Origin: RYN-124 sp033851845
GTDB lineage: Bacteria; Actinomycetota; Actinomycetes; Mycobacteriales; SCTD01
Direction of reading: 5' to 3'
DNA length: 48,851 nt
NCBI GenBank assembly: GCA_033851845.1
Contig: JAWWOH010000108.1
Span: 1 to 48,851 of the forward strand
Positions within the stretch are counted from its first letter, which is position 1; each line of letters opens with the position of its first letter. The notes under the pieces were generated by a model that was not told the DNA's origin, did not search any database, and saw only the letters and a program-made list of their open reading frames with translations. Below, piece by piece: positions 15,916 through 23,800 of the stretch. A program made the translations under genes and the position numbers.

Positions 15916-17057
15916 TAGCGGGAGCGGACCATCGTCGCTCGGCGTCGGAGCACCGCGACGAGGGCGGATGCGAGCAGCAACAGGCCACCGAGCCCCATCA
16001 GCCGCTGGTGCTCGACAGCGGCGGTCGCGCCGCCACCTGCCTGCACGCCACCGGTGGGCACCCGCGTCACCTGCGGCGGGCTACCAGCACTCGTGTCACC
16101 ACCGGGGATCTCGGACGTGTCGACCTGCAAGACGGGCGTGGCCGGTGTGGCAGTGGGGACCGTCGGCGCCGCGGTCGGCGCCGGCGCAGCGGAGCTGACG
16201 GCAGGGGCGAGCGTCGCAGAAGGGCTCGCCGTCGGCGTGACAGTCGGCGTCGGCGTGACGGTCGGCGATGAGGTCGGCGATGAGGTCGGCGATGAGGTCG
16301 GCGTCGCGGTCGGCGATGAGGTCGGCGTCGCGGTTGGCGCTGCCGCCGCGGTGATGTTGGTCCGTACGGTGGCGCGGCAGGTGAGGAGGGTCCCCCCTGC
16401 GTTGCCCGAGCCGTTGCACTGGTTGACGTGGACGACGATCGCCGGCGCGACCGTCGACGGCGAGCCGACCGCGCAGTCGACGGTGCCGCCACCGCCGTTG
16501 GCCGAGCCGTTGCACTGCGTCACCGTCGCGCCGCTGGTCGTCGCCGGGAACGGGGAGCAGTTGACCGTGCCGCCACCGCCGCCGGCCGAGCCGACGCACT
16601 GGTTGACGGTCGCTGCGGACACAGGCGCCGCGCCCGGCGTGTCGGCGCTGATGTTGTTGGTGATGTCCACCGTGCAGCTGATCGGGTGCGCGGCGTCGTT
16701 GTCCGACCCGTTGCACTGGTTGACGTCCGTCACCAAGTCGGTCGAGCCCGTCGTGAACGTTCCGTTGCCACCAGGGCACGGGTCGAGCGAGCACGTCCGG
16801 GTCACTGTCGTCGTGGACGACGTCGTACCGGAGCTGATGGTGTTCGTGACCGTGATGGCGCACGTCATGCCGGTTGTCGCGCCGGCCGGACCAGGGCCGA
16901 CGTTGTTGCACTGGTTCAGCGTGATGACCGCAGCCGATGCCGGCGCGGCACCGAGGCTGAGTGCTGCCGCTGACAACGAGGCGGTGAGGAGGAGACCCGC
17001 GAACAGCGGAGCAAACAAGGACCGACGGGCATGTCGGGCGGAAGTGAAGGGGCGCAT
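15915..17057 (-). CDS. Secreted Cys-repeat surface protein, candidate sortase substrate
   Basis: Exported 380-aa protein. A signal peptide (about 1-44, ending APASA) precedes five diverged repeats built on NQCNGS, each with a second Cys after a Gly/Ala-rich turn (for example VNQCNGSDND, VTQCNGSANG, VNQCNGSGNA). A Ser/Pro/Thr spacer of about 50 residues follows. The C-terminus has RVPTGGVQAGGG, a hydrophobic segment (MGLGGLLLLASALVAVL) and an RRR tail: the layout of a cell-wall sorting signal, but without LPxTG or LAxTG. The adjacent coupled gene is a sortase. The start at 17057 is chosen because an Arg-rich signal-peptide n-region begins there; the upstream extension is not signal-like. The paired Cys could form disulfides. 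Confidence 0.78.
   Translation of the reverse strand: MRPFTSARHARRSLFAPLFAGLLLTASLSAAALSLGAAPASAAVITLNQCNNVGPGPAGATTGMTCAITVTNTISSGTTSSTTTVTRTCSLDPCPGGNGTFTTGSTDLVTDVNQCNGSDNDAAHPISCTVDITNNISADTPGAAPVSAATVNQCVGSAGGGGGTVNCSPFPATTSGATVTQCNGSANGGGGTVDCAVGSPSTVAPAIVVHVNQCNGSGNAGGTLLTCRATVRTNITAAAAPTATPTSSPTATPTSSPTSSPTSSPTVTPTPTVTPTASPSATLAPAVSSAAPAPTAAPTVPTATPATPVLQVDTSEIPGGDTSAGSPPQVTRVPTGGVQAGGGATAAVEHQRLMGLGGLLLLASALVAVLRRRATMVRSR
16261..16332. repeat. 12-bp tandem repeat coding the Ser/Pro/Thr spacer
   Basis: Six consecutive 12-bp units, four GTCGGCGATGAG and two GTCGGCGTCGCG, lie inside the surface protein gene. On the coding strand they give SPT/TPT-rich residues. Such an array can change length by slippage and so vary the spacer. 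Confidence 0.85.
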
Positions 17058-17248
17058 CGGACCGGCCGTTCGTGAGGAACGTGTCAAGCCCCAACAGGGC
17101 AACCGGGCACGAGCGAGATGTGTCACGGCGAGCGCCGTACGTCGAAGGTACCCGTCAACGCGCGTATGTACGCACGCAGTTGCCCTTCAGAACTGCGACC
17201 GCAATGCCGAGGATCAACGGCCCTGGCGGGCCAGAAACACCGGTGCGA

Positions 17249-18145
17249 TCAGGCGATGCGGGCTGTGCCCGTCAACGTCGTTCCGTCCGGCCCGCCGAGC
17301 AGGCAGGTCACGTTGCGGTCTCCCCGTGACCAGAACCGCGACGTCGGCGCGAGGTACAGCACGTCGTACCTGTCCTGCGCGGCCGTTCCGACGTAGCTCG
17401 TGATGCGCGTCTGGCACCCGCCGGCCGCGTACCGAGAGACCTGCGCGGCGCCCGGGTAGTCGTTGCCGACCATGTTGAACCTCGCGAAGACCTCGGCCGC
17501 GTGGGCGTGCAGGCAGGGGACGACGTGGACCGTCCGGACGAGCGCCACCGGAGCTGACTCGATGCAGTCACCGACCTGCAGGTGTGTGACGCCGACATCG
17601 CCCTCGGACGTCACCGTCCCCATCCGGTCGCGATCAGGCCCGACCGTTGCACCGATCAGCAACGCGGCCGCGACCCCCACGATCCACAGCGCGCCGCAGA
17701 CGATGCCGGCGATCGCCATACCGCGGCCGCGCTTCGCCGTTCCGGCGATGCGGATCAGCGCGATGATGCCGAAGACGATGCCCAGTACGCCGACGCACAC
17801 CGGCAGGATCCCGAGGACCAACGCGGCCACCGCGAACCCGTCGCGGCTCTGCTCGATCGGCGGCGGCCACGCCGGCTGTCCAGGAGGCGGTGCCCACTGC
17901 TGCGGCGCCCATTGCTGCGGCTCGGGCTGGCCCAGCCACGGCGGCGGCTGGGCCGACCACGGTGACTGCTCGGGTGGTGACTGCTCCGAGCCGGGCTCCG
18001 CGGCCGACTGCGCCGTTGCAGCCGGTTCGGGATGCGCCGCGTCGTACGCCGCCTGGATCTCGAGCGGGATCCGACCCCGGTCGCTGACGGCGTACCCGTT
18101 CGCCCTGGCCCAGGCCCGGACCGCAGCAGTGGGCGCCGGTGTCAT
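17249..18145 (-). CDS. Fusion of Lsr2-type DNA-binding domain, DUF4190 membrane segment and septum-formation domain
   Basis: 298-aa protein with an unusual order of parts. Residues about 7-36 (VRAWARANGYAVSDRGRIP) match the C-terminal DNA-binding domain of Lsr2, including the AT-hook-like RGR. A Pro/Gln/Trp-rich linker follows (about 45-100), then a DUF4190-like pair of transmembrane helices (about 105-175, with the KRGRGMAIAGIV loop). An extracytoplasmic domain with VGDCIES and conserved Cys resembles the septum-formation family (PF13845). A membrane-tethered DNA-binding protein is the literal reading. Start at 18145: TAGGAA lies 7 nt upstream, and homology begins here. Confidence 0.8.
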   Translation of the reverse strand: MTPAPTAAVRAWARANGYAVSDRGRIPLEIQAAYDAAHPEPAATAQSAAEPGSEQSPPEQSPWSAQPPPWLGQPEPQQWAPQQWAPPPGQPAWPPPIEQSRDGFAVAALVLGILPVCVGVLGIVFGIIALIRIAGTAKRGRGMAIAGIVCGALWIVGVAAALLIGATVGPDRDRMGTVTSEGDVGVTHLQVGDCIESAPVALVRTVHVVPCLHAHAAEVFARFNMVGNDYPGAAQVSRYAAGGCQTRITSYVGTAAQDRYDVLYLAPTSRFWSRGDRNVTCLLGGPDGTTLTGTARIA

Positions 18146-18218
18146 GCGCGGATTCCTATCAGGTCGTCCGATCGTCGTCGCCCGTCGCCGCCGCGGTCGG
18201 GCGCAAAAAGCCACGGCA

Positions 18219-18238
18219 GGCGGTTCAAGTACACCGCC
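18219..18238. promoter_or_regulatory. 6-bp inverted repeat upstream of the response regulator
   Basis: GGCGGT (18219-18224) and ACCGCC (18233-18238) flank an 8-nt spacer in the divergent region between the Lsr2-fusion and response-regulator genes. It may be an operator or a short leader hairpin. Confidence 0.3.
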
Positions 18239-18259
18239 ACTTCGGACGACGAACAGGAC

Positions 18260-18637
18260 ATGCCGATCCTCGTCGTCGACGATGACCCGAGTGTCCGTCG
18301 GCTGCTGTCTGTGCAGCTCGGGCTCGCGGGCTACGAAGTGCACATCGCAGAGAACGGCCCCGCTGCGCTGCTGTCGATCGGCCGGGACGCACCGGACCTC
18401 GTCGTGCTCGACGTGATGATGCCGGACCTCGACGGCTGGCAGGTGCTGCGCGCCCTACGGGCCGAGCCGCGCTACCAGTTCCTGCCGGTGCTCATGCTCA
18501 CGGCGAAGGTGCAGCCCTCCGACGTACAGCTGAGCTACGACCTCGGTGCCTCCGCCGTCATCGGCAAGCCGTACGACGGCGAGCGGCTGACACAGATGGT
18601 CGAGACATTGCTCCTGCAGGCGGACGTCGCGTCCTGA
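18260..18637 (+). CDS. Single-domain response regulator (CheY-like)
   Basis: Receiver-only protein of 125 residues. The acidic pocket is VVDDD (5-9), the phospho-acceptor is D51 in VVLDVMMPDLDGW, with T81 and K103 (IGKPYD) completing the switch residues. No output domain is present, so it must act through protein interaction or as a phosphorelay intermediate. No histidine kinase is adjacent; the nearest is at 43504. The ATG at 18260 follows a weak AGGA only 1 nt away. It is divergent from the Lsr2-fusion gene. Confidence 0.88.
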   Translation: MPILVVDDDPSVRRLLSVQLGLAGYEVHIAENGPAALLSIGRDAPDLVVLDVMMPDLDGWQVLRALRAEPRYQFLPVLMLTAKVQPSDVQLSYDLGASAVIGKPYDGERLTQMVETLLLQADVAS

Positions 18638-18736
18638 CTTGCAGCGGAATGGTCCGAACGGGCCATATCGCGAGCGGTGCCGTTGGGGGATCCTTTCGCT
18701 CAGCGGGACCACGCCGCGGGGGAGGACGTTGCCGGT

Positions 18737-18952
18737 ATGCGCAAGCTGTTCGGGAAGACGCACCAGACCGATCTCCCGCTATCGCCGGCCACGGTGGCTA
18801 CTCGTGCACTGGCCACCCGGACCGATCTCACCTGCTCGGTCTGCACGCACGTGATCGCGTACGGCGTACGACCCGAACGGGTGCTCGCCGACGCGGGCTT
18901 CTTCCTCGACGCCCACAAGCCGTTCTGCATGGGGATGCGCGCCGCCGGCTGA
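18737..18952 (+). CDS. Small hypothetical Cys-containing protein
   Basis: A 71-aa unrecognised protein. CSVC and a later C near the C-terminus could bind metal. The segment TDLTCSVCTHVIAYGVRPERVL looks folded rather than random. GGGGAGGA lies about 10 nt before the ATG, slightly far. The frame is open 20 codons further upstream. It ends 12 nt before the convergent ychF stop. Modest confidence that it is expressed. Confidence 0.5.
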   Translation: MRKLFGKTHQTDLPLSPATVATRALATRTDLTCSVCTHVIAYGVRPERVLADAGFFLDAHKPFCMGMRAAG

Positions 18953-18964
18953 AGCACGGCCCGC

Positions 18965-20038
18965 CTACACGTTGAAGCGGAACTCCACGACGTCGCCGTC
19001 GCGCATCACGTAGTCCTTGCCCTCCATGCGCGCCTTGCCCGCGGCCCGAGCTGCCGCGATGCTCCGATGCTCCATCAGGTCGTCGAAGCCGACGATCTCC
19101 GCCTTGATGAACCCTCGCTGGAAGTCCGTGTGGATCACACCGGCGGCTTCGGGCGCCGTCGCGCCCTTGCGGATGGTCCACGCCCGCGCTTCCTTTGGCC
19201 CGGCGGTGAGGTAGGTCTGCAGTCCCAGGGTGTCGAAGCCGATCCGTGCCAGCTGGTGCAGACCGGACTCCTCCTGGCCCATCGACTGCAGCAGCTCGAG
19301 CGCCTCGTCGTCGGGCAGGTCGATGAGCTCCATCTCGACCTTCGCATCGAGGAAGACGGCCTCGGCCGGCGCGACGAGTGCGGCGAGCTCCGCGCGGAAG
19401 TCGGCGTTGCCGAGCTCCTCCTCGTCGAGGTTGAACACGTACAGGAACGGCTTCGCCGTCAGCAGGTGCAGCTCACGCAACGGCTCGCGGTCGACACCCG
19501 ACGCGAAGATGGTCTGGCCCGAGTCGAGGATCTCCTGCGCCCGGCGTACGGCATCGAGCTGCGGCTGCACGTCCTTCTTGATCCGCGCTTCCTTCTCCAG
19601 CCGCGGCAACGCCTTCTCGACGGTCTGCAGGTCGGCGAGGATGAGCTCGGTGTTGATCGTCTCGATGTCGTCCTTCGGAGAGACGCGACCGTCCACGTGC
19701 ACGACGTTCTCGTCGGTGAAGGCGCGGATCACCTGGCAGATCGCATCGCTGTCGCGGATGTTGGCGAGGAACTTGTTGCCGAGCCCCTCCCCCTCACTCG
19801 CGCCGCGGACGATGCCGGCGATGTCGACAAAGGAGACCGTCGCGGGGACCTGCTTCTCGCTCGAGAACACGTCGGCCAGCTGGGCGACCCGGGGATCGGG
19901 CACCGCGACGACGCCGATGTTGGGGTCGATGGTCGCGAACGGGTAGTTGGCCGCGAGCACGTCGTTCTTGGTGAGGGCGTTGAACAGCGTGCTCTTGCCG
20001 ACGTTGGGCAGGCCCACGATGCCGATGGAGAGGGACAC
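18965..20038 (-). CDS. ychF: Redox-regulated ATPase YchF (Obg-family)
   Basis: Universal 357-aa P-loop NTPase that prefers ATP and associates with ribosomes. It has GLPNVGKST (G1, residues 8-16), the YchF-specific NYPFATIDPN switch, DIAGIVRGASEGEGLGN (G3 region), and a C-terminal TGS-like domain ending in the conserved GDVVEFRFNV. Start GTG at 20038 lies 8 nt behind TAGCGT (20047-20052 on the minus strand), so it may be leaderless. In M. tuberculosis ychF (Rv1112) also lies near ispH and the DUF6542 gene, as here. Confidence 0.96.
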   Translation of the reverse strand: MSLSIGIVGLPNVGKSTLFNALTKNDVLAANYPFATIDPNIGVVAVPDPRVAQLADVFSSEKQVPATVSFVDIAGIVRGASEGEGLGNKFLANIRDSDAICQVIRAFTDENVVHVDGRVSPKDDIETINTELILADLQTVEKALPRLEKEARIKKDVQPQLDAVRRAQEILDSGQTIFASGVDREPLRELHLLTAKPFLYVFNLDEEELGNADFRAELAALVAPAEAVFLDAKVEMELIDLPDDEALELLQSMGQEESGLHQLARIGFDTLGLQTYLTAGPKEARAWTIRKGATAPEAAGVIHTDFQRGFIKAEIVGFDDLMEHRSIAAARAAGKARMEGKDYVMRDGDVVEFRFNV

Positions 20039-20114
20039 GCCGTACGACGCTACCGGCCGTTCACCGGCAGGAACCCGGCCGTTGACGCCGAACTACAGCC
20101 GCCGGGGGGATTCG

Positions 20115-20738
20115 ATGAGTCGCAGGGGAGTTGCCGCGCTGGGTGTGGTTGTGGCACTCGGCACGGCTGCCGTACCGGCGCATGCCGGCCCGTATGCGGG
20201 CCAGCATCGCTACGTCGACACGGTCAAGGTCTCTGTCCACGGTGCAGACGGCGCGACCTGGCAGGTGCAGGTGGCGGCGCGGGTTGCCGGTGTGTTGCAG
20301 TCCGAGGCCGACACGCCGCTGCTCATCACGCTCGACCGCTGCGTCGGTCAGATGTGCGTCCCCGTCGGCCGATGGCGTCAGCCGGTTGCCCCGGGACTGG
20401 CGGCCGTCGCGGACGACCTGTCGTCCGGCTCGATCGACACCACCGCCATGGGCCTGCCCATCAAGGTGTCCCTGACCGCGACGACGCAGCTCCCCATCTC
20501 CAACAGCGTGCAGCTCGGTTACCAGCTCGACGACCCCACGCACATCTCGCCGCGCGCCGACTACGGCAAGTCGGCGGCCGGCACCCTGATCATCGGCAAG
20601 CACACGTGCAAGGTCACGGCAGGCGTGCTCGGGGAGGCCGTCGTGCGGGCCGACTCCAACGGTCCGAACAGCGACAACAGGACGGCTCCGCCAGCGACCT
20701 GGCCGGCGGGCATGTTCGGCAAGAACTCGTCCTGCTGA
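20115..20738 (+). CDS. Secreted hypothetical protein
   Basis: Exported protein of 207 residues. The N-terminus is a signal peptide (Arg pair, hydrophobic core about 5-20, AHAG cleavage near residue 24). The mature part is beta-rich, with Cys residues at CVGQMC, HTC and a C-terminal Cys that may form disulfides. GGGGGGA lies 4 nt before the ATG. No family is recognised. It begins in the region divergent from ychF and ends 45 nt before rmuC. Confidence 0.72.
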   Translation: MSRRGVAALGVVVALGTAAVPAHAGPYAGQHRYVDTVKVSVHGADGATWQVQVAARVAGVLQSEADTPLLITLDRCVGQMCVPVGRWRQPVAPGLAAVADDLSSGSIDTTAMGLPIKVSLTATTQLPISNSVQLGYQLDDPTHISPRADYGKSAAGTLIIGKHTCKVTAGVLGEAVVRADSNGPNSDNRTAPPATWPAGMFGKNSSC

Positions 20739-20766
20739 GCGCGCTGCCGCTCGTCTGTCCGACCCT

Positions 20767-20786
20767 CATGCCACCGTCATGGCATG
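20767..20786. promoter_or_regulatory. 7-bp inverted repeat overlapping the rmuC start codon
   Basis: CATGCCA (20767-20773) and TGGCATG (20780-20786) are exact reverse complements with a 6-nt spacer, and the right arm contains the rmuC ATG. The spacer includes CACCGT, a poor match to a -10 box. A bound protein or an mRNA stem here would directly affect rmuC initiation. Confidence 0.4.
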
Positions 20787-21917
20787 ACCGTGTTCCTCGC
20801 GCTTCTCGTGGGTCTCGCCGCCGGTGTCGTCGTGGGCCGCATGCTCGTACGCCGTGACGAGGCCGCACTGGCCGCGTCCTTCGAGGGCATCGCCGCCCGT
20901 GCGCTGCGCGGCGAGGCCGAGCGCGACCTGGCCCACCAGCAGCAGTCCGTCCGTCAGCTCGTCGAGCCGCTGCGCGAGCAGCTGGGGCGGGTCGAGGGGC
21001 AGCTGCGCGGCCTCGAGACCGAGCGGGCCCGTGCCTTCGGTGAGCTGAGCAAGCAGGTCGACACCGTCCGGCAGAGCTCCGAGCTGCTGGGCCGCGAGAC
21101 GGCCGCTCTTGTCAACGCGCTCCGCAAGCCGCAGGCGCGCGGGCAGTGGGGCGAGATGCAGCTACGACGGGTCGTCGAGCACGCCGGCATGCTCGAGCGC
21201 TGCGACTTCGACGAGCAGGCGACCGTGCGCGACGCCGACGGCCGGGCGCTGCGCCCCGACCTCGTCGTACGCCTTGCCGGCCAGCGCTCTGTCGTCGTCG
21301 ACGCAAAGGTGACGCTCGCGGCGTACCTCGAGGCGGCCGAGTCAACCGATGAAGACTTCCGCGAGCAGCGGTTGGTCGCGCACGCACGACACCTGCGCCA
21401 GCACGTCGACCGGCTCGCCGACAAGGCCTACTGGCAGCAGTTTCCCGACGCGCCCGAGTTCGTCGTGCTGTTCGTGCCGGGCGAGGCCTTCCTCGCACCC
21501 GCGCTCGAGCGCGACCCGGCGTTGCTGGAGCACGCCTATGCCCGGCGGGTGCACATCGCCACACCCACGACGCTGGTGTCGCTGCTGCGCGCGGTCGCCT
21601 ATGCGTGGCAGCAGCACGCCCTCACCGAGAACGCGCAGGAGGTGTTTCGCGCCGGCAAGGAGCTCTACAACCGGCTGTCGACCCTGGGCGGGCACGTCGA
21701 CAAGCTCGGCCGCTCGCTCAACACCGCAGTCAACGACTACAACAAGACGGTCGCCTCGATGGAGCGCAACCTGCTGCCCGCGGCCCGCCGGATGGCCGAC
21801 CTCGGGCTCGCCCAAGACGGGGTCGATGCGCCGCGCCCGGTGGACGGCGTCGCGTCGCGGCTCGTGTCGCCCGAGCTGACCCTCGTCGCCCTGCCGGACG
21901 AGCGCCTGTCGTCCTGA
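20784..21917 (+). CDS. rmuC: DNA recombination protein RmuC
   Basis: RmuC-family protein of 377 residues, implicated in limiting inversions at short repeats. One N-terminal membrane helix (about 1-18) precedes a coiled coil (about 30-105) and the nuclease-like RmuC domain, with RGQWGEMQLRRV, LRPDLVVRL, VVDAKVTL and FVVLFVPGEAFL. The D..VDAK arrangement is the predicted endonuclease core. The start is not preceded by a clear ribosome site and lies inside a palindrome. The stop is immediately followed by the stop of the convergent 90-aa gene. Confidence 0.92.
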   Translation: MTVFLALLVGLAAGVVVGRMLVRRDEAALAASFEGIAARALRGEAERDLAHQQQSVRQLVEPLREQLGRVEGQLRGLETERARAFGELSKQVDTVRQSSELLGRETAALVNALRKPQARGQWGEMQLRRVVEHAGMLERCDFDEQATVRDADGRALRPDLVVRLAGQRSVVVDAKVTLAAYLEAAESTDEDFREQRLVAHARHLRQHVDRLADKAYWQQFPDAPEFVVLFVPGEAFLAPALERDPALLEHAYARRVHIATPTTLVSLLRAVAYAWQQHALTENAQEVFRAGKELYNRLSTLGGHVDKLGRSLNTAVNDYNKTVASMERNLLPAARRMADLGLAQDGVDAPRPVDGVASRLVSPELTLVALPDERLSS

Positions 21918-22190
21918 TCAGCCCTGCGGGTCGATGCCCTGCTCCTGACAGTGGTCGCAGGCGGCCTTCGCGACGACGTTCGCCGGCGTCGCGCCGGTCT
22001 GGCTCGGCCCCGCCATCAACCGCCGCGCGATCTCCGGCGGGTCGTCGGCGCCGACGTCGCGCAGGTGCTGCCACGCCTCACGGGCCAGCCGCGCCGCGTC
22101 CTCCGACGGGAGGCCCGGGTCGTGGGCGATCGCCGCGGCGGCCACCCGGTCGGGGTCGTACGACGGCTCGGTCTGCGACACGACCGACAC
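21918..22190 (-). CDS. Small hypothetical protein
   Basis: A 90-aa unrecognised protein with a helical middle (PSEDAARLAREAWQHLRDVG) and a C-terminal CDHC pair. Start GTG at 22190; a second GTG five codons on is also possible. The stop abuts the rmuC stop with no spacing. It is divergent from the DUF6542 gene, 44 nt away. Codon pattern and GC at third positions are consistent with a real gene. Confidence 0.6.
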   Translation of the reverse strand: MSVVSQTEPSYDPDRVAAAAIAHDPGLPSEDAARLAREAWQHLRDVGADDPPEIARRLMAGPSQTGATPANVVAKAACDHCQEQGIDPQG

Positions 22191-22222
22191 GCTAGACGCG
22201 AGTAAGTCGGCTGTCTCGGCGG

Positions 22223-22228
22223 TACCGT
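22223..22228 (+). promoter_or_regulatory. Putative -10 box TACCGT for a leaderless gene
   Basis: TACCGT ends 6 nt before the GTG of the DUF6542 gene, and no Shine-Dalgarno is present. Confidence 0.5.
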
Positions 22229-22234
22229 TTCGAG

Positions 22235-22720
22235 GTGACCGCCTGGACCGACGCCGAGGCCCCGGATGGCCGCTCGGCGCGCGCCGAGGCCGCCGCGGTG
22301 CACGGCGTGCATGTCGCCGATCGGCGCGGTCTGACCGCGCTCGGCGCCGTCACCGTCGCACTCGTGCTCGGGGCCGCAGGCGGCTTCATCGACGTGATGA
22401 CGGGACCCGGGCTGCGCACCGTGTTCGCGATCTCCTTCATCGCGGGTTGCGCGTTCGCCGCGCTCAAGGTGCACCGCGAGGACCTCATCGCCACCGTCGT
22501 CATGCCGCCGCTGGTCTACGTCGCACTGGCACTGCTCGCCGGCGCGTTCTCCAAGACGGGAGCCGTCGGCGGCTGGATGACCCGGCAGGCGCTGGAGCTG
22601 GCGAGCTCACTGGTGCTCGGTGCCCCGGTGCTGCTGACCGCGACCGCGCTCGCGTTCGCGATCGCCGTCGTACGAGCCGTGATCGGACGGCGGCCGCAGC
22701 CCACCCCACCGGCGGACTAG
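22235..22720 (+). CDS. DUF6542 family membrane protein
   Basis: Integral membrane protein of 161 residues with four hydrophobic segments (about 33-52, 62-77, 86-103 and 122-146) and a basic C-terminal tail. Order and partners match the DUF6542 gene beside ispH in mycobacteria (Rv1111c as I recall it). Function is unknown. The GTG lies 6 nt behind TACCGT. Its stop overlaps the stop of the convergent ispH gene by 4 nt. Confidence 0.75.
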   Translation: MTAWTDAEAPDGRSARAEAAAVHGVHVADRRGLTALGAVTVALVLGAAGGFIDVMTGPGLRTVFAISFIAGCAFAALKVHREDLIATVVMPPLVYVALALLAGAFSKTGAVGGWMTRQALELASSLVLGAPVLLTATALAFAIAVVRAVIGRRPQPTPPAD

Positions 22721-23697
22721 CTCCGGCCCGCCGTTCGCAGGTCGCGGCGCAGCTCCGGAGGCAACGCGAACAGCAGGCTCTCCTTGGCCGACTCGACCTC
22801 GACGACGTCGTCGAAGCCCCGCGCCGCCAGCCAGTCCAGTACGCCGGTGACCAGCTCCTCAGGCACGGATGCGCCGCTCGTCACGCCGACGGTGTGCACG
22901 CCGTCCAGCCAAGCGAGGTCGATCTCCCCCGCCTCGTCCACGAGATGGGCCGCAGCGGCACCCGCGTCGCGGGCCACCTCGACCAGCCGGACGCTGTTCG
23001 ACGAGTTGCGCGATCCCACCACGATCACGAGCTCGGACTGCGCCGCGATGTCCTTGACGGCGACCTGCCGGTTCTGCGTCGCGTAGCAGATGTCGTCCGA
23101 CGGCGGGCCCTGCAGCAGCGGGAAGCGCTTGCGCAGCGCGTCGACAGTCACGTTGGTCTCGTCGACGGAGAGCGTCGTCTGGGACAGGTAGGCGACCTTT
23201 GACGGGTCGCGGACCTGGACGGCTGCCGCCTCGTCGATGCCGTCGACGAGGTGGATGTGCTCCGGCGCCTGTCCCGTCGTACCGACGACCTCCTCGTGGC
23301 CCTCGTGACCGATGAGCACGATGTCGACGTCGTCCGCCGCAAAGCGCTTGGCCTCGAGATGCACCTTCGTGACGAGGGGGCAGGTGGCGTCGATCGTCTT
23401 CAGCCCACGAGCGGCCGCCTCGGCATGCACGGTCGGCGCGACGCCGTGTGCCGAGAACACCACTGTCGCACCTTCGGGAACGTCGGCGGTCTCCTCGACG
23501 AACACCGCGCCGCGGGCCTCGAGGGTGCGCACGACATGGGCGTTGTGCACGATCTGCTTGCGCACGTAGACCGGTGCGCCGTAGAGCTCGAGGGCCTTCT
23601 CGACGGTCTGAACTGCCCGGTCGACACCGGCGCAGTAGCCGCGCGGACGGGCCAGCAGGACGCGCCCACGGGGCGGTGCCGGCGTAGTGGCGGTCAT
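22717..23697 (-). CDS. ispH: 4-hydroxy-3-methylbut-2-enyl diphosphate reductase
   Basis: Iron-sulfur enzyme (326 aa) of the last step of the MEP pathway, forming IPP and DMAPP. The three cluster Cys are in RGYCAGVDRAV, DATCPLVTKVH and ICYATQNRQ. The catalytic Glu region and ATQNRQ...GSRNSSNS substrate loop are intact. I take the ATG at 23697: the frame continues far upstream, but only as overlap with the divergent gene. The Z-isoprenyl synthase at 46777 uses products of this pathway. Confidence 0.95.
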   Translation of the reverse strand: MTATTPAPPRGRVLLARPRGYCAGVDRAVQTVEKALELYGAPVYVRKQIVHNAHVVRTLEARGAVFVEETADVPEGATVVFSAHGVAPTVHAEAAARGLKTIDATCPLVTKVHLEAKRFAADDVDIVLIGHEGHEEVVGTTGQAPEHIHLVDGIDEAAAVQVRDPSKVAYLSQTTLSVDETNVTVDALRKRFPLLQGPPSDDICYATQNRQVAVKDIAAQSELVIVVGSRNSSNSVRLVEVARDAGAAAAHLVDEAGEIDLAWLDGVHTVGVTSGASVPEELVTGVLDWLAARGFDDVVEVESAKESLLFALPPELRRDLRTAGRS

Positions 23698-23800
23698 GTG
23701 TTCGAGGCTACCCGCGCTCGCGCGACCCCCCGCGTGTGAGAGCGGGGCGCCCCGGGCATCCTGAGCAGGACACCCGCCGCTCCTGGAGGATCCTGCCGTC

